A stretch of DNA of 64,000 nt, taken from the NCBI GenBank assembly GCA_017550645.1, contig JAFZOI010000016.1:186001-250000 (forward strand), written 5' to 3'. Below the pieces are notes generated by a model. That model worked only from the letters and a program-made list of their open reading frames with translations, was not told the origin of the DNA and made no database searches. This DNA comes from Oscillospiraceae bacterium (GTDB taxonomy: Bacteria > Bacillota > Clostridia > Oscillospirales > Oscillospiraceae). The number at the start of each line of letters is the position of its first letter. The stretch's first letter is position 1. The position numbers and the translations under genes are program-made. Below are positions 23,216 to 31,374 of this stretch, piece after piece.

Positions 23216-25228
23216 TCAATATCTGCCTATATCGCGCGCGGCGTAGTAGGCGTTTCTCGTAGCGGTCCAGATGTCGTTCGGCACGACGCAGTCGCCGACG
23301 GCGATGAATTCCGGCGCGCTGTCGCGCAGGGCGACGGCCTCGGCCGTGAGGGCCCTCTGCCCGACGGCGTAGACGACGGTGTCGGCTTCGTAGAGGTGCG
23401 TTCCGCTGAGCGCGTCGGGGTAAATCTTCGGCATGTCGAAGACGGTCTTCTCGCTCGGGGTCGTTCCTATATACTCGCATAGGAGCCCCTTGTCCGTTAT
23501 CTCGAGCGCCTTCGTGCCGGTCGTGGCGTGTATGCCGTACTTTTTGAGCTGTCCGTGGATGGCGAGGGCGTGGAGGTTGTTCCCGCCGGCGTTCAGGTCC
23601 GGGAGCATCTCGACGACGGTGCACTTCCTGCCGAGCATGGAGAGGAATATCGCGAGCTCCATGCCGACGAGGCCGCCGCCCATGATGACGACGTTCTGCC
23701 CCGCCTTCTCGGGGTGGTAGTAGAGCTCCTCCGCGCCGAAGACGTTCGGCCCGTCTATGCCGGGAACGTTCGGCTTGACCGGTCGCGCGCCGAGCGCGGC
23801 GATGATGACGTCGGGCGCTATCTCGCTCGCGAGCTCCGGCGTGACCTCGGTGTTGAGGCGGACTTCTATTTTGCCGTTTTTCTCTATGAGGTGCTTTTGG
23901 AGCTCTATATAGTTATCGAGGTTTTTCTTGAACGGGACGAGCTTCTCGCAGCGCAGAGCGCCGCCGAGAGCGTCCGACTTCTCGCAGAGGACGACCTCGT
24001 GGCCCCGCTCGGAGGCCTCGAGCGCCGCCTGCATGCCGCCTATGCCGCCGCCTGCGACGAGCACCTTTTTCTTCACCTTCGGGAGCGCGATCTCGTTGTT
24101 GGTCAGCTCGTATTCATGGCCTATCTCGGGGTTTATCGCGCAGTTGATGACGGAGGCGTGCATATGGTGCGAGAAGCAGAAGAGGCAGCGCATGCACCTG
24201 CGCACCTCGTCCTCGCGCCCGGCCGCGAGCTTTATGGGGATATCCGGATCGCAGATGAGCCCGCGCGCGAGCTCGACGACGTCGGCCTGCCCGGAGGCGA
24301 TTATCTCCTCGAGCTGGTCGGGGTCCGAGAGCGCGCCGACCGTCGCGATGGGCGTGGTCTTGATGTGCTTTTTTATCTCGGCGGCGTACTTGACGTTGCA
24401 CCCGTCGGCGAGGAACATGCTCGGATGGGTGACCGTGAAGACCTCGGGGACCTCGTGCGAGCCGGTCGAGACGTGGATGAGGTCGGCGTGCCCCTCGAGC
24501 CGGCGGGCGATGTCGATGCCGTACTCTATATCATACCCGCCGGGATAGACCTCGTCGCCGACGATGCGGATCTCGACCGGGTACTTGGCCCCGCAGTACT
24601 TATGTATGCGGTCTATTATGGCGTTGGCGAGGCGGGCGCGGTTTTCGATGCTGCCGCCCCATCTGTCGTTTCTGTTATTCTCCTTCGAGAGGAACTGCGT
24701 TATGAGCCAGCCGTGGCCGCCGTGGATGGTGACCATGTTGAAGCCGCAGCTTTTGCAGTAGAGCGCGGCCTTCGCGTGCTGCTCGATGACCTCTTCAATT
24801 TTCGCCTCGTCCATCATCTTTATGGGCGTGCCGCTAGGCGTGACGCCCTCGACGGGGCCGTAGAGGTCGAAGCCGAGCGAGTGCGAGTAATTCGACTGCG
24901 TGCCCGCGTCCAGCAGCTCCATCGACGCGACCGCGCCGTGGCGGGTTATCGACTGGGCGAGGTCGGCGAGGGGCTGGCGGTACTTCGTGTCCCAGACGTC
25001 TATCTGCGAGCTGCGGGCGCGTCCGCCCTCGTTCGGGCAACCGTCGCCGATGCAGACCATGGCCGCGCCGCCGATGGCCTTTCTCTCATAGTAGCCGACC
25101 GTGTAGCGCTGCGGCTCTATGGCGAGCCCGGTCGGGGCGTTGAATATCCTGTTCCTGAATAGCTGGCCCCCTATCATGATGGGCGACAGCAGATGCGAAT
25201 ACTTTCTCATTTCCCGCTCGGCGCTCAC
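23216..25228 (-). CDS. Old Yellow Enzyme-type FMN/FAD/Fe-S oxidoreductase (enoate reductase/BaiCD-like)
   Basis: A 670-residue multidomain flavoenzyme. An N-terminal FMN-binding TIM barrel (PIMIGGQLFRNRIF, the HGGHGWLITQFLS active-site loop, NRNDRWGGSIENRARL) is followed by a cysteine cluster near residue 335-355 and two Rossmann domains (VLVAGGGIGGMQAAL for FAD, VVIMGGGLVGMELAI for NAD(P)H). This is the 2-enoate reductase/2,4-dienoyl-CoA reductase/BaiCD architecture, reducing activated C=C bonds. Its cysteines read CMRCLFC, then CAINP: a CX2CX2C start instead of the usual CX2CX3C. GTG 25228 has AAGGAGG 7 bases upstream. Confidence 0.87.
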   Translation of the reverse strand: MSAEREMRKYSHLLSPIMIGGQLFRNRIFNAPTGLAIEPQRYTVGYYERKAIGGAAMVCIGDGCPNEGGRARSSQIDVWDTKYRQPLADLAQSITRHGAVASMELLDAGTQSNYSHSLGFDLYGPVEGVTPSGTPIKMMDEAKIEEVIEQHAKAALYCKSCGFNMVTIHGGHGWLITQFLSKENNRNDRWGGSIENRARLANAIIDRIHKYCGAKYPVEIRIVGDEVYPGGYDIEYGIDIARRLEGHADLIHVSTGSHEVPEVFTVTHPSMFLADGCNVKYAAEIKKHIKTTPIATVGALSDPDQLEEIIASGQADVVELARGLICDPDIPIKLAAGREDEVRRCMRCLFCFSHHMHASVINCAINPEIGHEYELTNNEIALPKVKKKVLVAGGGIGGMQAALEASERGHEVVLCEKSDALGGALRCEKLVPFKKNLDNYIELQKHLIEKNGKIEVRLNTEVTPELASEIAPDVIIAALGARPVKPNVPGIDGPNVFGAEELYYHPEKAGQNVVIMGGGLVGMELAIFLSMLGRKCTVVEMLPDLNAGGNNLHALAIHGQLKKYGIHATTGTKALEITDKGLLCEYIGTTPSEKTVFDMPKIYPDALSGTHLYEADTVVYAVGQRALTAEAVALRDSAPEFIAVGDCVVPNDIWTATRNAYYAARDIGRY

Positions 25229-25254
25229 GCACCTTCCTCCTTCGTTTTTTATCG

Positions 25255-25740
25255 TCAAAGCTCCTTGACGTAAAGCCGGTCGACGCCGCCGGCGTAGCTT
25301 ACGATGTCTTTAAGATAGCGGTAGCCGTATTTTTCATAGAGCCCGGCGTGCTCCGAGGGGATGTACGTCCTCCCGAAGCCGAGCCCGCGAGCATAGCCGT
25401 TAGCGAAGTCTATGAGCAGCCCGCTGATGCGGCGGCCACGGAAGGGCTCCGCGACGAAGACCGTCGAGACCCACGGGAATATCTCCGGCAGCGGGTAGTA
25501 GTCCGTCTTCATTATCGTCGCCATGCCGATGATCTCCCCGTTCGCGAGCGCGGCGAAGGGAGTTTCCCAGTCCTCGAAGGCCCAGTCGGCTATGAGGGCG
25601 CGGACGTGCTCTCTGACCTCGAGCCACGAAAAACCCTCGACGAAGGCGAGCAGCTCCCGCGAGAGCTCCGAGCCCTTTTCGACCCGGCGTATCTCTATCG
25701 TCTTATTCGGGGACGGTCCTTCGTCCTTATCAGTTCTCAT
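25255..25740 (-). CDS. GNAT family N-acetyltransferase
   Basis: A 161-residue GNAT protein with a clear acetyl-CoA-binding block (WVSTVFVAEPFRGRRISGLL) and a C-terminal GLYEKYGYRYL motif typical of the fold. AAAGGA precedes the ATG. It lies 26 bases upstream of the Old Yellow Enzyme gene. The substrate is unknown. Confidence 0.8.
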   Translation of the reverse strand: MRTDKDEGPSPNKTIEIRRVEKGSELSRELLAFVEGFSWLEVREHVRALIADWAFEDWETPFAALANGEIIGMATIMKTDYYPLPEIFPWVSTVFVAEPFRGRRISGLLIDFANGYARGLGFGRTYIPSEHAGLYEKYGYRYLKDIVSYAGGVDRLYVKEL

Positions 25741-25761
25741 CGTCGTTTCCTTTTTGTATGT

Positions 25762-25986
25762 CTAAAGCTTTTTCCTGAAGCAAATGATCCTGTTGGCCTC
25801 CTCGAAGCCCATGGCCAGATGGAAGCGCAGGCTCTCCGCGTTATCGAGCTCGCAGTCGCCCGCGTATTTTATGAAGCAGGCCGCGTCCGCGCTCTCTGCG
25901 AGAGAGCGGAACTCCTCCTCCGGCTCCGCGGGGGCGTCGTGCGGCCAGAGCCGCGCCGCCAGCGAGGCGAGCTCGCCCGCGTCTTA
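25762..25986 (-). pseudogene. Decayed AAC(6')-like GNAT acetyltransferase remnant
   Basis: One minus-strand frame of about 74 codons has no start codon; an in-frame TAA lies directly before it. It reads LASLAARLWPHD (the N-terminal pattern of AAC(6')-type acetyltransferases), then ACFIKY, and jumps straight to AGDCELDNAESLRFHLAMGF and RIICFRKKL, the family's C-terminus. The 70-80 residues holding the acetyl-CoA-binding motif are missing without loss of frame. So it is N-terminally truncated and internally deleted, and cannot be active. Confidence 0.72.
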
Positions 25987-26021
25987 TTTTCCCGCTCTTT
26001 TTATCACGTCGCGTTTCTCCT

Positions 26022-26819
26022 TCATTTCTTCCGGCAGACGTATAAAAGATGGTCCGACGCGCCGAGCAGCTCGCGCTTTTCCGCGAAGTGCAGATACCAC
26101 GCGGCAAACGCCTCGAAATCCTCGTCGGGGATATTGAAATCCGGCCGCTTTTCGAGCGGCTCGAGCAGGCCGTCCGTCCCGGCGGTCGCGAGCCGTTCGA
26201 CGGGCCTATCGGAAAACAGCTCCTCGAACTCGGTCACGTCGTAGCCTGTGAACAGCTGTTCCTTGAAGTGCCTGACCTTATAGTCGTCGGAAAAGTTTTC
26301 ACGCTGTCCGAGAGCCCAGTTCCCGTAAAAATAGTTCGCGTACATGATCGCGAAAACGGAGAGGAACGCGAAAAAGAGGGTCCCGCCCCGCTTCGTGACG
26401 CGGATCGCCTCGTCAATCGCGCGGTCAATTTCCGCGGGCTCGTAGAGATGATACATGGGGCCGAGGACGAGGGTCGCGTCAAACGTACCGTCGGCGAAGG
26501 CCGACAGGTCCGTCGCGTCGCCCTGATACGCTTTGATGTTAGAAAGCCCCTTCGCGTTCTCTCGCAGCACGGCGAGGTTGCTCTCCACCAGCTCCACGGC
26601 GGTCACGTCCATGCCCTCTCTCGCGAGAGCTATGGAGTATCTGCCCGTCCCCGCTCCGATCTCCAGCACCTTCGAGTCGCGGGTCGTATGGCGGCGGATA
26701 TAGCTCATGGTCGTGAGATATTCCAGCTGTCCGTGCCTGCTCCCGCCGAGGCGTCCGTCCTCGTCCGCCCGGTCGTAGAAGCCGCTCACGATCTCTTCTC
26801 TGGTCTGCCCGCCGTTCAT
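26022..26819 (-). CDS. Class I SAM-dependent methyltransferase
   Basis: A 265-residue methyltransferase with motif I VLEIGAGTGRYSIALA, the acidic motif II VTAVELVE, and LVLGPMYHLY followed by IDEAIRVTKRGGTLFFAF. The start is ATG 26819 (MNGGQTREE); the frame open further upstream belongs to another frame of the neighbouring gene. It is paralogous to the gene at 29197: both share GQ(L/V)EYLTTM, the motif I region and the GPMYHLY block. The methyl acceptor is unknown. Confidence 0.83.
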   Translation of the reverse strand: MNGGQTREEIVSGFYDRADEDGRLGGSRHGQLEYLTTMSYIRRHTTRDSKVLEIGAGTGRYSIALAREGMDVTAVELVESNLAVLRENAKGLSNIKAYQGDATDLSAFADGTFDATLVLGPMYHLYEPAEIDRAIDEAIRVTKRGGTLFFAFLSVFAIMYANYFYGNWALGQRENFSDDYKVRHFKEQLFTGYDVTEFEELFSDRPVERLATAGTDGLLEPLEKRPDFNIPDEDFEAFAAWYLHFAEKRELLGASDHLLYVCRKK

Positions 26820-27136
26820 GCTCCGTCCCCCCGGCTCTGCGCGGCGAGGCGGCTCTTGAGCAGCGGTATCGCTTCCTCGATCCACCACAGATTGTCGACG
26901 CCGCCGGAGCTCATCCCTCCGTGCGCGAACTGTTTGATTATGGCGTAATCGCCGTATTCGTCGGTCATGGGCTTGCCCGCGAGCGAAAGATATTCGCTTT
27001 TTATCCACTCCTCCAGCTCGTCGGGCGAAACTATATCCATATCCTCCGCAAGGGTCTTGAGGTGATCCCAGAAATACGGGTCGCCCCTGAAGCCCCATTG
27101 CCCGGGTCTGTCTTCAAATATCGCGGAAAGCTTCAT
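26816..27136 (-). CDS. Conserved-looking small protein of unknown function
   Basis: A 106-residue acidic protein rich in W, D and E (GQWGFRGDPYFWDHLKTLAE), with no signal peptide or known catalytic motif. The ATG has AGGAGG upstream, and the stop overlaps the methyltransferase start by four bases (ATGA), so the two are almost certainly co-translated. I do not recognise the family. Confidence 0.62.
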   Translation of the reverse strand: MKLSAIFEDRPGQWGFRGDPYFWDHLKTLAEDMDIVSPDELEEWIKSEYLSLAGKPMTDEYGDYAIIKQFAHGGMSSGGVDNLWWIEEAIPLLKSRLAAQSRGDGA

Positions 27137-27190
27137 TTTTCTGTGCCTCCTCGGCTCCCGATCCGTCGACCGGGCTGACTGTTCCTTCTT

Positions 27191-27209
27191 CGGGGAAAGC
27201 CGTCCCCGG
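27191..27209. repeat. Short intergenic hairpin repeat
   Basis: A CGGGGA/TCCCCG stem with a short loop, in the spacer between the lipoprotein gene's stop and the small gene upstream of the methyltransferase. It matches the recurring element described at 29996. Confidence 0.5.
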
Positions 27210-27226
27210 TCAATATCCTTCTTCCG

Positions 27227-28273
27227 TCAAGCGGCGGGATAGTTCTCCATTATATGGTCGCGCCACGCTTTGTACGCCATATGGAAATCCATGCCGAACG
27301 CCTCGTCGAACGTCTTTTTGCCGAAGCAGAACATGCTGACCGCCTCGAAGCCGCATCCGTCGTCCAGCCATGCGAGGAAGGACGCCGCCGAGAACGCCGT
27401 GAGCATCGTGTCGCCCGGCTCCGGGTACATCTTGCGCGAGAAGTCAGGCTCGGCGGTGACCGGCCAGCTCTCGCAGAGGCTGCCCCAGTGCGTCAGGCCC
27501 TTGTCAAAGCCGAACCGCGCGCAGGCGTCGTAGAAAGTGCGCATGTCCGCATAGGTAAAGTTCTCCGGGTCTATCCCTCCGGCGACGCACTGCGAATAGT
27601 AAGGGAGCTCCGGTGTCATGAGCCACTCGTCCGCGGCCTCGGTGTAGGGATTCAGGCACGTGCCGACGTACCACGCGTAGCCGAGCTGCTCCCAGCCGTT
27701 CGCGACGCCGTCCATCAGGGCGAGCAGATACTCGAACTCCCTGTGCGTCCCGAGCTCGTTATAGCGGATGGTGAGCCGGTCTTCCTCGATCTGATACCCG
27801 TACGGGTTGTCTATTCTGACCACGAGCGGGAGCTCCGCGAGCTCCGACGGATACGCCTCGCCCGCGTTTTCGCGCAGATAGTCGCGCACGAAGGCGAGCC
27901 CCGCCTCCGTCCGGTATACGAGACCGGGGAGCTCCGACTCGTCCTCGAGGCCCTGCAGGCGCAGCATGTCGAGATATACGTGGAGCTCGAAGCCGTCGCC
28001 GTAGACCTCCAGCACGCGCGCGTTTTTTATCTCGTCCGGGAGCGAAAGCGCCGCGTAGTCGGCAGCTCCCGTCACGCGGACGGTCTGCGTCTTGGCGTCG
28101 TATTCGACCATCGGCTCGGGGGAAGGTTCTGGCGTCGGCTCGGGCGTCGGCTCGGCGGCAGACTCGGCCGGGGGCGCCTCTTCGACGGAGGCGGGCTCAG
28201 GGGCGGAGCCGCATCCGGCCAAAACGCACAGCAGCATACAGGCGGCCGACAATACCGCGATCACTCGTTTCAA
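27227..28273 (-). CDS. Lipoprotein of unknown function
   Basis: A 348-residue protein with a lipoprotein signal (CMLLCVLAGC, lipobox LAGC, Cys at about residue 21), then a Pro/Glu-rich tether (repeated EPTPEP) and a globular domain I do not recognise. The tether suggests it extends from the outer membrane face into the wall. The start is TTG 28273 with AAAGGAG 7 bases upstream. It is followed by its own short spacer and lies next to an L,D-transpeptidase-like lipoprotein gene; a cell-wall role is only a guess from position. Confidence 0.68.
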   Translation of the reverse strand: MKRVIAVLSAACMLLCVLAGCGSAPEPASVEEAPPAESAAEPTPEPTPEPSPEPMVEYDAKTQTVRVTGAADYAALSLPDEIKNARVLEVYGDGFELHVYLDMLRLQGLEDESELPGLVYRTEAGLAFVRDYLRENAGEAYPSELAELPLVVRIDNPYGYQIEEDRLTIRYNELGTHREFEYLLALMDGVANGWEQLGYAWYVGTCLNPYTEAADEWLMTPELPYYSQCVAGGIDPENFTYADMRTFYDACARFGFDKGLTHWGSLCESWPVTAEPDFSRKMYPEPGDTMLTAFSAASFLAWLDDGCGFEAVSMFCFGKKTFDEAFGMDFHMAYKAWRDHIMENYPAA

Positions 28274-28336
28274 GAAAACACTCCTTTCGCGCTCCTGCGA
28301 TAAAACCTTGTCATCGTCATTCCCGTCACACGGAGA

Positions 28337-28352
28337 GGCGGAAAAGCCGTCC
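28337..28352. repeat. Short intergenic hairpin repeat
   Basis: On the minus strand GGACGGCTTTTCCGCC begins at the stop codon of the L,D-transpeptidase-like gene. It is nearly the same word as the element at 27191-27209. Confidence 0.45.
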
Positions 28353-29119
28353 TATCTCTCCTGCGGCCATGTGCTGTCCGGCCAGGGTTCGCCGCCGGAA
28401 AGGGCCTCGTAAGTATCGATCACGACAGCCGTATCGCCAGTGACCTTCTGCATGACGAAGCGCATGTGATCTTCGGGGATGGAAACGCAGCCGCCGGTAA
28501 ACGGCTTTGCCGGAGCGAGACAGTGCAGGAATATAGCCGAGCCCAGTCCCGGCGTGCCCTCTTCGTTATAGCTGATGTTGAGGCAGTATTGATAGTGATA
28601 GGGATAATCGACGATGTGCTCCGAGTCGCCGCTTTCCAGATCGAGCCCCGGCAGCTCCTTGAGGCTGACGAGCTTGTTGTATTGATAGCCCTCGCGCGGA
28701 TCGCCGGACCAATACGTGTCGCCGTCGACCTTTACGTAAGGGATCGCGCAGCCCGGATCGTCGGCTATGCCGAAGGCGCGGTTAAAATGAAATACGCCGG
28801 TCGGAGTTTTGGCGTCGCCCTCTCTCGTCTTGCCCAGGCCGTTTTTGCCGATAAAGCCGGGAGATGTCATGATCATATGCCAGCTCCCGTCGCTCTGCTT
28901 GACGTGCAGGGATATCCACGCGTCGGTGGCGTCCTCGCTGAACGCGGCGACGATGAGCATCTGATCCGCGTCCCGGGCGGCGTCGAGCTTCCCGACCCAG
29001 TCGGGCGAAGCCACGTCTATCCCTTTGTAGCCGCTCTGAGGCTCGGCGACCTTGCCGCATCCGGCCAGAGCCGAGGCAAGCATCAGCAGGCACACGACGG
29101 CGAGCAGTATCTTTTTCAT
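28352..29119 (-). CDS. Lipoprotein with L,D-transpeptidase (YkuD-type) domain
   Basis: A 255-residue lipoprotein (lipobox ALAGC at about residues 17-21). Its C-terminal half has the L,D-transpeptidase catalytic pattern: FLHCLAPAKPFTGGCVSIP, that is H...GC(V/I)S with catalytic Cys. Upstream it has the GDAKTPTGVFHF motif of the same fold. Such enzymes make 3-3 peptidoglycan cross-links or attach proteins to the wall, outside the membrane. An AGGAGG-type site lies before the ATG. Confidence 0.82.
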   Translation of the reverse strand: MKKILLAVVCLLMLASALAGCGKVAEPQSGYKGIDVASPDWVGKLDAARDADQMLIVAAFSEDATDAWISLHVKQSDGSWHMIMTSPGFIGKNGLGKTREGDAKTPTGVFHFNRAFGIADDPGCAIPYVKVDGDTYWSGDPREGYQYNKLVSLKELPGLDLESGDSEHIVDYPYHYQYCLNISYNEEGTPGLGSAIFLHCLAPAKPFTGGCVSIPEDHMRFVMQKVTGDTAVVIDTYEALSGGEPWPDSTWPQER

Positions 29120-29156
29120 TATTCTTCCTCCTGTCTATGCAGATCGGAACGCATAT

Positions 29157-29176
29157 CCGGGGACGATCCTCCCCGG
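29157..29176. repeat. Short intergenic hairpin repeat
   Basis: A perfect 7-bp inverted repeat (CCGGGGA / TCCCCGG) in the spacer between the L,D-transpeptidase-like gene and the methyltransferase gene. It aligns with the element at 45158-45176 (GGGACCGGTTCTTCCCCGG). Confidence 0.55.
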
Positions 29177-29196
29177 CCGCTCCGGGCATTTATACG

Positions 29197-29979
29197 TCAC
29201 TCTTTCCGGAGTATGTCCAGCGTATGGTGTGAGGCCCCGATAAGGTCCTGCCGCTCGCAGGTCGCGAAGTGAAAATCCATCCACTTGGCGAACGTCTCGT
29301 CGTCCATGGCGTCGATATGCTCGCGCATGTAATTGGTCGCTCCGTCCGTCGCGACGAGCTTAACTCTCCTGACGGGCACCGCCGCGTCGAGCTCCGCTAT
29401 CTCCTCCGTGCGCACGAGTTCGAAGACCTCCTTCGGGTCGCTGACGCAGTGCCAGTCGGGCGTCAGCAGCCCGAGGTCCATCACTTCGCGCAGATTGTTC
29501 ATCCCGAACACATACTGGATGACGGTCGGCTCGTTCATGCAGTAGGCGACCAGGATATGCCCGCCCGGTCTCGTCACGCGCGCCGCCTCGGAGAGCGCCC
29601 GCAGCTTGTCCTCCTTCGTATAGAGGTGATACATCGGGCCGAGCAGCATCGTGAGGTCAAAAGACCCGTCGGGAAAGGCGGCGAGGTCCAGAGCGTTCCC
29701 CTGCATCGCCGCTATCGGTTCCGTGCCGTCCAGCTTCGAGCGCAGTATCTCCAGATTGTGCTCGACGAGCTCGACCGCCGTCACGCGCAGGCCGCGCTTA
29801 GCCAGCGTCACGCTGTAGCGCCCCGTGCCGGCTCCGACTTCGAGAACGGCGGGGTCGGGAACGCCCGCAAGGCACTCCTCTATGTACCTCATCGTGGTCA
29901 GGTATTCCACCTGCCCGTGACGTGAAAGGAGGCGCCCCTCCTCGTTATATGCATTGTAGTATTCTTCAAGATAGTTCAT
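29197..29979 (-). CDS. Class I SAM-dependent methyltransferase
   Basis: A 260-residue methyltransferase with motif I VLEVGAGTGRYSVTLAKRG, motif II VTAVELVEHN, and the shared LLGPMYHLY and ARVTRPGGHILVAY segments. It is a clear paralogue of the product of 26022-26819, differing mainly in the C-terminal substrate region, so the two probably modify different but related acceptors. GGAGAAG lies before the ATG. Confidence 0.83.
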   Translation of the reverse strand: MNYLEEYYNAYNEEGRLLSRHGQVEYLTTMRYIEECLAGVPDPAVLEVGAGTGRYSVTLAKRGLRVTAVELVEHNLEILRSKLDGTEPIAAMQGNALDLAAFPDGSFDLTMLLGPMYHLYTKEDKLRALSEAARVTRPGGHILVAYCMNEPTVIQYVFGMNNLREVMDLGLLTPDWHCVSDPKEVFELVRTEEIAELDAAVPVRRVKLVATDGATNYMREHIDAMDDETFAKWMDFHFATCERQDLIGASHHTLDILRKE

Positions 29980-29995
29980 TGTCTCTTCTCCGGAA

Positions 29996-30019
29996 GTCTG
30001 CCCGCGGAAAGACCGTTTC
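29996..30019. repeat. Short intergenic repeat (reference copy)
   Basis: Read on the minus strand this is GAAACGGTCTTTCCGCGGGCAGAC (partial citation). Positions 47395-47417, read on the plus strand, give nearly the same word (GGGACGGTTTTTCCC then GGGCAGAC). Weaker relatives occur at 27191, 28337, 29157, 45158, 45985 and 48251. Most form a small hairpin of GGGA/TCCC type. They lie between accessory genes on the minus strand. Confidence 0.55.
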
Positions 30020-30030
30020 GGTGGGTCAGG

Positions 30031-31197
30031 CTATCTCGACGCGGAGTCGCGCGTCAAAGACGCGACGACTTCGCAGTGCTTCGTGTGCGGGAACATGTCG
30101 ACCGGCTGGATGCGGCGGACGCGGTAGCCCGAGCCGGTAAAAAGGGCGAGGTCGCGGGCGAGCGTTTCGGGCTCGCAGGAGACGTAGACGATCCTCTCCG
30201 GCGCCGCCTTGACGGCCGAGCGGATGAAGCGCGCGCTGCTCCCGGCGCGGGGCGGGTCCATGACGAGCGCGTCGAGCTTTTCGCCCCGCTCCGCCATGGC
30301 CTCCATGAAGGCCGTCGCGTCGCCCCTGTAAAACTCGGCGTTGTCGGCGCCGTTCATGCGGGCGTTAAGCTTCGCGTCGCGGACGGCGTCGGAATTCAGT
30401 TCGACGCCGATGACGCGCCCTGCCGAGTCGGAGGCGGCGATGCCTATCGTCCCCGTCCCGCAGTAGGCGTCGAGCAGGGTCTCGCTGCCTTTCAGGTCGA
30501 GAAAGTCGAGCGCGGTCCGGTACAGCGTCCCCGTCATGGCGGGATTTACCTGATAAAACGAGTTCGGCGAGATGCGGAAGGTCTTCCCGAGGAGCGTATC
30601 GACGATGCTGCCCGCGCCGTAAAGCGCCTCGTTCTCTCGTCCGAGCGTCAGCGGGAGCGGATCGGCGCAGACGTTGTGCACGACGGTCGTTATCCCCGGC
30701 ATGCGGCGCAGAAGATTCTCCACGAAGGCGTTTTTCGAGGGGAGCTGCCGCGTCTGCGTGACGACGACGACCATGAGCTCGCCCGAATAGAGCCCGCGGC
30801 GAACGAGCACGTGGCGCACGTCCCCCGTCCGGCCGTCCCACGGCCTTATGCGGAGCTCCCGCAGCGTATCGCGCACGTGCGCGACGGCCCCGGAGCAGAC
30901 TTCGTCCTCTATCATGCAGCCCTCGACCGGGACGACGCGCCCCGAGCCCGACTGATATACGCCGGATACGAGGCCCGCGCGCGTCTTTGCGAAGCCGGCC
31001 TGAACCTTGCAGCGGTAGTGATAGGGCTCCTCCATGCCGATGATGCGGCCGACGTGCCCGAAGCGGCCGAGGAGCGCGACGCAGCGCCCCTGCTTATAGC
31101 GGAGCTGCTCGGGGTAGGTCAGGTTCTGGAGCTGGCAGCCGCCGCATTTTTTGAACACGGGGCAACCGTTGCCCCGGAGCTCCGGATCGTATGGCAT
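30031..31197 (-). CDS. 23S rRNA (uracil-C5)-methyltransferase, RlmD/TrmA family, no TRAM domain
   Basis: A 388-residue RlmD-family enzyme that methylates C5 of a uracil in rRNA or tRNA. The N-terminal Fe-S cysteines read CPVFKKCGGC with a fourth Cys further on. The SAM domain has LLDAYCGTGTIGI, the catalytic region VMDPPRAGSS, YVSCEPETLARD (nucleophile Cys) and a C-terminal HCEVVASL glutamate. The N-terminal TRAM domain found in the paralogue at 48984 is absent. AAGGAG lies 7 bases before the ATG, inside DNA bordering the inverted-repeat element at 31214. Confidence 0.85.
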   Translation of the reverse strand: MPYDPELRGNGCPVFKKCGGCQLQNLTYPEQLRYKQGRCVALLGRFGHVGRIIGMEEPYHYRCKVQAGFAKTRAGLVSGVYQSGSGRVVPVEGCMIEDEVCSGAVAHVRDTLRELRIRPWDGRTGDVRHVLVRRGLYSGELMVVVVTQTRQLPSKNAFVENLLRRMPGITTVVHNVCADPLPLTLGRENEALYGAGSIVDTLLGKTFRISPNSFYQVNPAMTGTLYRTALDFLDLKGSETLLDAYCGTGTIGIAASDSAGRVIGVELNSDAVRDAKLNARMNGADNAEFYRGDATAFMEAMAERGEKLDALVMDPPRAGSSARFIRSAVKAAPERIVYVSCEPETLARDLALFTGSGYRVRRIQPVDMFPHTKHCEVVASLTRDSASR

Positions 31198-31213
31198 GGT
31201 CTACTCCTTCAGC

Positions 31214-31374
31214 GTAACCGCTGATAAAATCGAAGTGCGCAGATCGTCGAGCGGATTTTTCGTCCGGCGAAGACGAAAAATCGCAGGAATACTTTGTGTA
31301 TTTCAAGATTTTGAGGCAAAGCCGGGCGGGAAATAAGCCGACAAGATGTGTGCGGCGATTTGATCAGCGGTTAC
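31214..31374. mobile_element. MITE-like element with terminal inverted repeats
   Basis: A 161-bp segment bounded by 19-bp inverted repeats (31214-31232 and 31356-31374, 18 of 19 matching, core GTAACCGCTGAT). Inside is a perfect 11-bp hairpin (31254-31264 with 31272-31282). It encodes no transposase. Its right part forms the last ~23 codons and stop of the glycosylase gene at 31303; its left edge lies about 15 bases from the rlmD-type start. No second copy is visible in this window, so mobility is inferred from structure only. Confidence 0.5.
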
